Source: Muriiphilus sp048268845 (GTDB lineage Bacteria; Pseudomonadota; Alphaproteobacteria; Rhodobacterales; Rhodobacteraceae). Taken from it: a stretch of DNA of 64,000 nt. The stretch lies in NCBI GenBank assembly GCA_048268845.1, contig JBLWUQ010000006.1, forward strand, positions 62,001 through 126,000, written 5' to 3'. Below are positions 22,935-29,240 of the stretch, piece after piece; position 1 is the stretch's first letter; every line of letters starts with the position of its first letter. The position numbers were made by a program, and so were the translations under genes. The notes below the pieces were generated by a model that made no database searches, was not told where the DNA came from, and saw nothing but the letters and a program-made list of their open reading frames with translations.

Positions 22935-23729
22935 ATGGCAGACCCGATTCTGATACGCGAGGACGCAGCGTCAATCGCACGGCTCACATTGAACAATCCC
23001 AGCGCGCTGAATGCGCTGTCCGATGACATGCTGGCCGCGCTCAAGGCCGAGTTCGCGCGGATCGGCGAGGATGCGAGCATCCGCGCGGTGGTGCTGGCCG
23101 GCAATGGCAAGGCGTTCTGCGCTGGCCATGACCTGAAGGAAATGCAGGCGGCGCGTGCGGGCGCGGACAAGGGGCGGGCCTATTTCCTCGACCTCTTCGC
23201 GCGCTGCGGCGAGGTCATGCAGATGATCCCCGCCCTGCCCCAGCCGGTGATCGCCGAAGTCCACGGCATCGCCACGGCGGCGGGCTGTCAACTGGTCGCT
23301 TCCTGCGACATGGCGGTTGCGGCGGAAGGCACGCGGTTTGGGGTGAACGGCGTCAACATCGGGCTGTTCTGCTCGACCCCGATGGTGGCGCTGTCGCGCA
23401 ACGTGGCGCGCAAACAGGCGTTTGAGATGCTGACGACCGGCGAATTCATCGACGCGGCCCGCGCCCGCGAGGTCGGGCTGGTCAACCGCGTCGTGGCGCA
23501 TGAGGCGCTGACGGATGAAGCGATGGCCTTGGCCGGAGTGGTCGCCGCCAAGCTGACCGCCGCCGTCAAGGTCGGCAAACGCGCCTTTTACGACCAGATC
23601 GGGATGTCGCTGGCCGATGCCTATGATCACACCGGGCGGGTGATGGCCGAGAACATGATGTATCGCGACACCGCCGAGGGGGTGCAGGCTTTCATCGAAA
23701 AGCGCAAACCCGACTGGGCGGGCAGCTAG
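22935..23729 (+). CDS. enoyl-CoA hydratase/isomerase family protein
   Basis: 264-residue crotonase-fold protein acting on acyl-CoA. The CoA-binding/oxyanion segment GKAFCAGHDLKEM (about 58-70) and the second oxyanion loop HGIATAAGCQLVASCDMAVA (about 108-127) are conserved. The glutamates of classical hydratases are not clearly in place, so isomerase or related chemistry is possible. ATG 22935 has AGGAGG 5 nt upstream; a longer open frame to 22380 is antisense to the thioesterase and rejected. The stop overlaps the convergent PIN gene by 4 bp. Confidence 0.88.
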   Translation: MADPILIREDAASIARLTLNNPSALNALSDDMLAALKAEFARIGEDASIRAVVLAGNGKAFCAGHDLKEMQAARAGADKGRAYFLDLFARCGEVMQMIPALPQPVIAEVHGIATAAGCQLVASCDMAVAAEGTRFGVNGVNIGLFCSTPMVALSRNVARKQAFEMLTTGEFIDAARAREVGLVNRVVAHEALTDEAMALAGVVAAKLTAAVKVGKRAFYDQIGMSLADAYDHTGRVMAENMMYRDTAEGVQAFIEKRKPDWAGS

Positions 23730-24271
23730 GCGGGTTCCAGCACCTTGCCAAGACGCGGCAGGCGCGCCTTTTTCATCAGCTTGCGCATCGGCCAGGGCTC
23801 GCCCGACAGCCGCTCGGCCTCGGCGCGCACGGCTTCGGCCACCTTGCGGACAGTTTCCGGGTGGCTGTCGTAGAGCCCGCGCAGGAACAGGTCGGGCACT
23901 TCGCGCGCGATACCTTCCTCGGTCAGGGTGTGGCGGGGAAAGTCGCTGGTGTTCAGGGTCAAGAGGATGTCTGCCGACCCTGCAATCGCGGCGGCCAGCA
24001 CATGCACGTCGTCAGGATCGGGCAGCCAGAGCCGCGCCAGATCAGCGCCGCGCGGGGTGATGGAGGCATAGGGCCAACGCGCCACAAGCGCCGCGATCTC
24101 GCCGCGCGCGATGGTCTCTTGCCCCGGTCCGAGCTTGGCCGCCGCCCGCGCCCATTCCTCAAGGATGCGCGGCGACCACAGCGGCTGAAACAGCCCCTCG
24201 GCGGCGACGCCCAGCACCACCTCGCGCATCACTGTCGGGTACAGCACGCAGGCGTCGATCAGCACCTTCAC
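23726..24271 (-). CDS. PIN-domain protein (RSP_2648-like family)
   Basis: 181-residue protein beginning with the PIN motif VLIDACVLYPT (Asp at residue 5), with later acidic residues in LPDPDDVHVLAAAI and a LLTLNTSDFP segment, all expected of the metal site of PIN ribonucleases. The start is a GTG that shares the stop of the methyltransferase gene (GTGA), so it is translated by coupling. A partner antitoxin gene is not seen, which argues against a classic VapBC pair and for a maturation or quality-control RNase linked to the rRNA methyltransferase. The family name is from memory. Confidence 0.8.
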   Translation of the reverse strand: MKVLIDACVLYPTVMREVVLGVAAEGLFQPLWSPRILEEWARAAAKLGPGQETIARGEIAALVARWPYASITPRGADLARLWLPDPDDVHVLAAAIAGSADILLTLNTSDFPRHTLTEEGIAREVPDLFLRGLYDSHPETVRKVAEAVRAEAERLSGEPWPMRKLMKKARLPRLGKVLEPA

Positions 24272-25464
24272 GGCAGCAGCCGGTAGAACAACGCCTTGAG
24301 ATAGCCGCTTTCGGCCAGCGCCGGGTGCTGCGGATGGTCCGGCCCGGCAAAGCCGGTATGGATCAGTTGCGCCTGCCGCCCGGCGCGGCCGATGCCGCGA
24401 CTGCTGGCGCTGCGGAACTTGTCGAGATCGGCGGCGTGCGAACAGGAACACAGCCCGAGATAGCCGCCCGGAGCGACCAGCGGCGCGGCCAGGCGGGCGA
24501 GCCGTTCATAGGCGCGGATCCCGGCGTCGAGCGCCTTTTTTGTCGGCGCAAAGGCGGGCGGGTCGCAAATGACCACATCGAACTCCGCGCCCTCGCTGGC
24601 GAGGGCTTCGAGCGTGGCGAATGCGTCTCCCTGCCGGATCGCGAAACGGTCAGAAAAGCCCGACCGCGCCGCGCCTTCTTCGGCCAGCGCCAGTGCCGCG
24701 ACGGAGGAATCGACCGCCAGCGCGCCCGCCGCCCCGCCCGCAAGCGCAGCGAGGGAGAAGCCGCCGACATGGCTGAACACATCGAGCACACGCGCGCCCT
24801 TGGCCAACCCGGCGGCGAAGGCCTGGTTGGCGCGCTGGTCAAGGAACAGCCCGGTTTTCTGCCCGCCCAACAGGTCCGCCATATAGGTCGCGCCATTCAT
24901 CGCCACCGGCACCGGGCCGTCGACCTTGCCGAGGATCACTTTGGTTTCGTCATCGAGCCCTTCGAGGCTGCGCGAACGCCCGGAGGCGCTCTTGACGATG
25001 GCCGACACGCCCGTCACCTCGGCCAATGCCGCGGCGAGCGGCTCCAGCAGAACCTCGGCCCAGGCGGCGTTGGGCTGGATCACCGCGACATCGCCGAAGC
25101 GGTCGATGACTACGCCGGGCATCCCGTCCGCCTCGGCATGGATCAGTCGGTAAAAGGGTTCTGCGAACAACCTCTCGCGATGCGCCAGCGCCGCCGTCAG
25201 CCGCGCGCGCAGCCAGTCCGGGCCGATCTCTGCGTCAGGGTCACGGTCCAGCATCCGCGCGAACAGGCGTGACTTCGGGTTGACGGCGACGGTGCCCAGA
25301 GGCGTGCGCTCGGCGTCTTCCAGCCGCGCGATGGTGCCGGGGGCCAGCGCCTGGGTGCGCCGGTCGGTCACGACCTCGTTGTCATAGACCCATGGAAAAC
25401 CGTGGCGGATCGCGCGCGGCTGGACCTTGGGTTTGAGGCGGATGGTGGGGCGGTCTGTTGTCAT
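24268..25464 (-). CDS. class I SAM-dependent rRNA methyltransferase, RlmI-like
   Basis: 398-residue enzyme with an N-terminal PUA domain (about 1-80, with HPWVYDNEV-like GFPWVYDNEV), a central EEHEE-type region and a C-terminal Rossmann methyltransferase. The SAM site is VLDVFSHVGGFSLAAL; catalytic motifs DPPAFAPTKKAL and CSCSHAAD match m5C methyltransferases such as RlmI (23S rRNA C1962). The target is inferred from family. It is followed without gap by the PIN protein gene. Confidence 0.88.
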   Translation of the reverse strand: MTTDRPTIRLKPKVQPRAIRHGFPWVYDNEVVTDRRTQALAPGTIARLEDAERTPLGTVAVNPKSRLFARMLDRDPDAEIGPDWLRARLTAALAHRERLFAEPFYRLIHAEADGMPGVVIDRFGDVAVIQPNAAWAEVLLEPLAAALAEVTGVSAIVKSASGRSRSLEGLDDETKVILGKVDGPVPVAMNGATYMADLLGGQKTGLFLDQRANQAFAAGLAKGARVLDVFSHVGGFSLAALAGGAAGALAVDSSVAALALAEEGAARSGFSDRFAIRQGDAFATLEALASEGAEFDVVICDPPAFAPTKKALDAGIRAYERLARLAAPLVAPGGYLGLCSCSHAADLDKFRSASSRGIGRAGRQAQLIHTGFAGPDHPQHPALAESGYLKALFYRLLP

Positions 25465-25516
25465 GCGCCTTGACTACATGAGGCGCGTGAGGGCGAAAAG
25501 GCCGAAACGAAAAGCG

Positions 25517-25542
25517 CGCGCCGGGTTGGGCGCGCGCCTTTT
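25517..25542 (-). terminator. terminator of the DUF6778-like lipoprotein gene
   Basis: A GC-rich stem of about 8-9 bp (CGCGCGCC with GGCGCGCG) flanked by A4 on the left and T4 on the right lies just past the stop at 25560. On minus the run CTTTTCGTTT follows the stem. Confidence 0.6.
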
Positions 25543-25559
25543 CCCGTGTCTGTCAGCCG

Positions 25560-26177
25560 TCAGCCAGTGGCGCCAAGCTCGCGCCGCACCATGTCGGCCA
25601 GCGCTTCGCTGATCCGGCTGCGCTGGGTGATGCCCTGCGCCATGTCGGCGATCGCATCTTCGCTGGTATGCGCCTCGATCTTGAAGCCGACGGCGCGCGC
25701 GGGCTCGATCACGTCGCCGGTCGCGGCATCGCGCACCGCCATCGTCAGATAGACCTCGTGCGAGCCAAGGCCCGAAGGCGCGCTGAAGCGGGCCTTTTCG
25801 GTCAGGGCGTGGAACCGCGTGACCACGAAATCGAGCCTGACCTTGCGCGCACCGTTCAAACCCTTGACCGCGCCGGTGAGCGCATCGGTCACAAGCAAGT
25901 CGACCTGGGCGCGCCGATCGCCCCTCGGGTCTTCGCGCCAGACGATATCGGCGCGCGGCTTGTAGCTGTTCTCCTCGGACACCGTCAGGCTGTCGGGCAC
26001 GGTGACATCGACCGCGACCACCTTGTAGTCGCGCGACAAGACCATCGGCGCGGCCACGCCGCCTGCCGGGCCGATCAGGGATTGAAAGGGCGAGGCGCGG
26101 GTCACGTCGCCGCCCCCTGCACAGGCGCCAAGCCCGAAGGCGACGACAAGCGCCAGGGCGACTCGGGTGGGTCTCAT
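25560..26177 (-). CDS. DUF6778-like lipoprotein
   Basis: 205-residue lipoprotein with a signal peptide ending in lipobox LGAC (Cys19). The body contains PDSLTVSEENSYKPRADIVWREDPRGDR and TRFHALTEKAR segments that resemble the DUF6778 family of Rhodobacteraceae. The family has no known function. It is a single gene, transcribed away from the edd promoter, with its own terminator. Confidence 0.7.
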   Translation of the reverse strand: MRPTRVALALVVAFGLGACAGGGDVTRASPFQSLIGPAGGVAAPMVLSRDYKVVAVDVTVPDSLTVSEENSYKPRADIVWREDPRGDRRAQVDLLVTDALTGAVKGLNGARKVRLDFVVTRFHALTEKARFSAPSGLGSHEVYLTMAVRDAATGDVIEPARAVGFKIEAHTSEDAIADMAQGITQRSRISEALADMVRRELGATG

Positions 26178-26357
26178 GTTCGTCCTCCAACATCCGGCCC
26201 GGTGCGGGCCTGCTCGTTTCCTGCCGGGACGTTCCCGCCGAAAGCGGGCGGAAATAAGGAAAAGAAAGGAAGATGATGTGGTTTACGGTGTATTGTGGGG
26301 CTGTGCGAAACAATTCATCGGCGGAAGGACGCGCGGGAAACCGGCATCGCCGAGTGT

Positions 26358-26385
26358 GTTAGCGCTAACCCTTGTTAGCGCTATC
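26358..26385. promoter_or_regulatory. two tandem LacI-family operators before edd
   Basis: A perfect 12-bp palindrome GTTAGCGCTAAC (26358-26369) is followed 16 bp on by a near copy GTTAGCGCTATC (26374-26385). The palindrome with central CG is the standard half-site layout of LacI-family sugar regulators in Alphaproteobacteria. The second copy overlaps a possible -35 TTGTTA (26372-26377), so binding should repress edd-eda. The regulator gene is not in the window. Confidence 0.75.
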
Positions 26386-26425
26386 CCGTTGTGCTAGCCC
26401 ACACCCGGAAGAACAGGATCACATC

Positions 26426-28231
26426 ATGGCCTTGCACCCGAAACTCACCGACATCACCCAGCGGATCGTTGAACGCTCCCGCCCGCGCCGCAGCCAATAC
26501 CTCGAGCGCATGGCGAGCGCCGCCGAAGACGGACCGAAACGCGCGCATCTGAGCTGCTCCGGGCAGGCCCACGCCTATGCCGGCGCGGGCGAGGACCAAC
26601 AGTCGCTGGCCAAGGGCCGCGCCCCGAACCTCGGTATCGTCACGGCCTATAACGACATGCTGTCGGCGCATCAGCCGTTCAAGGATTTTCCCGACCTGAT
26701 CAAGTCCGTGGCCCGCGCCGAAGGCGCCACCGCGCAGGTCGCGGGCGGCGTTCCGGCGATGTGCGATGGTGTGACGCAAGGCGCGACCGGCATGGAACTC
26801 AGCCTGTTCTCGCGCGACGTGATCGCGCTGGCCGCGGGCGTGGCGCTCAGCCACAACACATTTGACGCGGCACTGTTTCTCGGGGTCTGCGACAAGATCG
26901 TGCCGGGTCTGGTGATCGCCGCGGCGACCTTCGGCCATATCCCCGCGGTGTTCGTGCCCGCAGGCCCGATGACCACGGGTATCTCGAACGACGACAAGGC
27001 CAAGGTGCGCCAGAAATTCGCCACCGGCGAGGTCGGTCGCGAGGAATTGCTGGCCTCGGAAATGGCCGCTTATCACGGGCCGGGCACCTGCACCTTCTAC
27101 GGCACCGCGAACTCCAACCAGATGCTCATGGAGTTCATGGGCCTGCACCTGCCGGGTGCGAGCTTCGTCAACCCCGGCACGGCGCTGCGCGATGCGCTGA
27201 CCGGCGAGGCCACGCGCCGCGCACTGGCGATCACCGGGCTTGGCAACGACTTCACCCCGGTCAGCCAGGTGCTCGACGAAAAGGCTTTCGTGAACGGGCT
27301 GGTCGGGCTGATGGCGACGGGCGGCTCGACCAATCTGGTGCTGCACATGGTGGCGATGGCGCGCGCCGCCGGGATCGAACTGGCGCTCGAGGATTTCGCC
27401 GACCTCTCGGCGATCACGCCCCTGATGGCGCGGGTCTATCCCAACGGGCTGGCCGACGTGAACCATTTTCACGCCGCCGGCGGGCTGGGCTTTCTGATCG
27501 GCGAATTGCTCGCGGCAGGGCTCTTGCACCCCGACACCAGAACCGTCGCGGGCACGGGTCTTGCGGCCTATACGCAGGACCCCAAGCTCGTCGGCGACCG
27601 CGTGCGCTGGGAGCCGGGGCCGCGCGCAAGCCTCAACGACCGGATCGTGCGCCCGGCCACCGATCCGTTCCAGCCCAGCGGCGGGCTGGTGCAACTCAGC
27701 GGCAACCTCGGCCAGAGCGTGATCAAGATCTCCGCCGTCGCGCCCGAACGCCACGTGATCGAGGCCCCCGCGCGGGTGTTTCACGATCAGCACAGCGTGC
27801 AGGAGGCGTTCAGGGCGGGCAAGCTGACCGAAGACGTGATCGTCGTGGTCCGCTTTCAGGGGCCGAAATCGAACGGCATGCCCGAGCTTCACGCGCTGAC
27901 GCCGACCCTGTCGGTGTTGCAGGATCGCGGGCTGCGGGTGGCGCTGGTGACGGACGGGCGGATGTCGGGTGCCTCCGGCAAGGTGCCGGCGGCGATCCAT
28001 GTCTCGCCCGAGGCGATGGATGGCGGCCCGATCGCCAAGATCCGCGATGGCGACCTGATCCGGCTTGACGCCGACACTGGCCGGCTTGAGGTTCTGGCGG
28101 ATGGTTTCGAGGCGCGCGCGCCCGTCACCGCCGATCTCTCGGGCAACCAGACTGGCCTTGGCCGCGAGCTGTTCGAGGTGTTTCGCCAGAATGTCGGCCT
28201 CGCGCGCGACGGCGCGGCGGTGGTTGTTTAG
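26426..28231 (+). CDS. edd: phosphogluconate dehydratase (Entner-Doudoroff)
   Basis: 601-residue [4Fe-4S] enzyme converting 6-phosphogluconate to 2-keto-3-deoxy-6-phosphogluconate. IlvD/Edd-family motifs are conserved, including the AYNDMLSAHQPF segment, cysteine-containing VPAMCDGVTQG and GVCDKIVPG, and the late LVTDGRMSGASGKVPAAIHVSPEA. The ATG at 26426 is the family start. The stop lies 10 bp before eda, so the two genes form the complete lower Entner-Doudoroff operon, controlled by the twin operators upstream. Confidence 0.96.
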   Translation: MALHPKLTDITQRIVERSRPRRSQYLERMASAAEDGPKRAHLSCSGQAHAYAGAGEDQQSLAKGRAPNLGIVTAYNDMLSAHQPFKDFPDLIKSVARAEGATAQVAGGVPAMCDGVTQGATGMELSLFSRDVIALAAGVALSHNTFDAALFLGVCDKIVPGLVIAAATFGHIPAVFVPAGPMTTGISNDDKAKVRQKFATGEVGREELLASEMAAYHGPGTCTFYGTANSNQMLMEFMGLHLPGASFVNPGTALRDALTGEATRRALAITGLGNDFTPVSQVLDEKAFVNGLVGLMATGGSTNLVLHMVAMARAAGIELALEDFADLSAITPLMARVYPNGLADVNHFHAAGGLGFLIGELLAAGLLHPDTRTVAGTGLAAYTQDPKLVGDRVRWEPGPRASLNDRIVRPATDPFQPSGGLVQLSGNLGQSVIKISAVAPERHVIEAPARVFHDQHSVQEAFRAGKLTEDVIVVVRFQGPKSNGMPELHALTPTLSVLQDRGLRVALVTDGRMSGASGKVPAAIHVSPEAMDGGPIAKIRDGDLIRLDADTGRLEVLADGFEARAPVTADLSGNQTGLGRELFEVFRQNVGLARDGAAVVV

Positions 28232-28241
28232 GAGGATGCCG

Positions 28242-28886
28242 ATGCCCCCCCAAGAGGCCAGCACCCGCGCCGAAGAGATCTGCCGCCTCGCGCCCATCAT
28301 TCCGGTTCTGGTGGTCGATGACGTCGCCCATGCCGCGCCGCTGGCGCGCGCGCTGGTCGCGGGCGGCCTGCCCACGCTCGAGGTGACGCTGCGCACCAAG
28401 GCGGCGCTCGACGTGATCGCGGCGATGGCCGAGGTCGCGGGCGGCGTGGTCGGGGCGGGCACGCTGATCACCCCGGCTGACGTGAAAGCGGCGAAAGCCG
28501 CAGGCGCGCGTTTTGGGGTTTCACCCGGTGCGACCGACGCGCTGCTTGACGCCTGTGAGGACGAGGGGCTGCCGCTTCTGCCCGGCGCCGCCACCGCCTC
28601 CGAGGCGATGCGACTGCTGGAACGCGGCTACCGCGTGCAGAAGTTCTTTCCCGCCGAAGCCGCTGGCGGCGCGCCGTTTCTCAAGTCGCTGGCCTCGCCC
28701 CTGCCGCAGATCCGCTTCTGCCCGACCGGAGGGATCAGCCCGCAAAATGCCGAAAGCTACCTCAGCCTGCCCAACGTGATCTGCGCGGGCGGCAGCTGGA
28801 TCGCGCCCAAGGATATGGTGACCAAGGGCGACTGGGCCGGTATCGAGGCGCTGGCCCGCACCGCCGCCGCCCTGCCCCGCACCTGA
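28242..28886 (+). CDS. eda: 2-keto-3-deoxy-6-phosphogluconate aldolase
   Basis: 214-residue TIM-barrel class I aldolase that splits KDPG into pyruvate and glyceraldehyde-3-phosphate. The catalytic Glu is in LEVTLRT and the Schiff-base Lys in VQKFFPAEAAGG; CPTGGIS forms the phosphate site. ATG 28242 is chosen since GGAGG (28231-28235) lies 6 nt before it; the in-frame ATG at 28236 directly abuts the Shine-Dalgarno. Last gene of the edd-eda operon. Confidence 0.95.
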   Translation: MPPQEASTRAEEICRLAPIIPVLVVDDVAHAAPLARALVAGGLPTLEVTLRTKAALDVIAAMAEVAGGVVGAGTLITPADVKAAKAAGARFGVSPGATDALLDACEDEGLPLLPGAATASEAMRLLERGYRVQKFFPAEAAGGAPFLKSLASPLPQIRFCPTGGISPQNAESYLSLPNVICAGGSWIAPKDMVTKGDWAGIEALARTAAALPRT

Positions 28887-28911
28887 CTTCGGCCGCCGCG
28901 CCCAGCGTCTT

Positions 28912-28962
28912 TGCTCCACAAATACCTCCGCCGGAGGCCAGGACCTTTCTTCAAGGTCCTGT
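28912..28962. repeat. palindromic intergenic element / terminator between convergent genes
   Basis: Starts with CTCCACAAATACCTCCG and holds two hairpins: CCTCCG-C-CGGAGG (28925-28937) and a 9-bp CAGGACCTT/AAGGTCCTG stem (28939-28961). Similar CCACAAATACCTCC palindromes are common between Rhodobacterales genes, so this is likely a member of a dispersed terminator-like repeat. Confidence 0.5.
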
Positions 28963-28973
28963 CTGGGTCGCCA

Positions 28974-29240
28974 TCAGCGCCGCCCGCCTGCGCCGCCCCG
29001 GCGGCCACGCGGTGCGGCGATGCCGGTCAGACCTTCGCGCAAGACCTGGCTCATCGGGTGGTCGGGCGCATCCACCGCATGTATGTCGAACAGCGCCCTG
29101 ATCTGGCGCGCCTCCTCGGGGCTGTCGGGCCGCGACAGCGCCCAGTCGAAAAAGATCGAGCGACATTCGACCTCGGTGATCCCGTCGATCCGATAGGCCT
29201 CGCGGATCAGACCGCGCGGATCGTAGTCTTCCGTGTTCAT
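28974..29240 (-). CDS. conserved hypothetical protein downstream of glnE
   Basis: 88-residue acidic protein with a Gly/Arg-rich basic tail (APRGRRGGAGGRR). It begins MNTEDYDPRGLIREAY and contains TEVECRSIFFDWALS and DHPMSQVLREGL. I recognise no domain, only that short proteins of this kind often accompany glnE in Rhodobacterales. Its ATG overlaps the glnE stop by 4 bp, so it is translationally coupled and may act with GlnE or be merely co-expressed. Confidence 0.7.
   Translation of the reverse strand: MNTEDYDPRGLIREAYRIDGITEVECRSIFFDWALSRPDSPEEARQIRALFDIHAVDAPDHPMSQVLREGLTGIAAPRGRRGGAGGRR

Noticed and set aside
23726..24271. VapC toxin of a toxin-antitoxin pair
   Set aside because: No small antitoxin gene precedes it; it is instead coupled to an rRNA methyltransferase.
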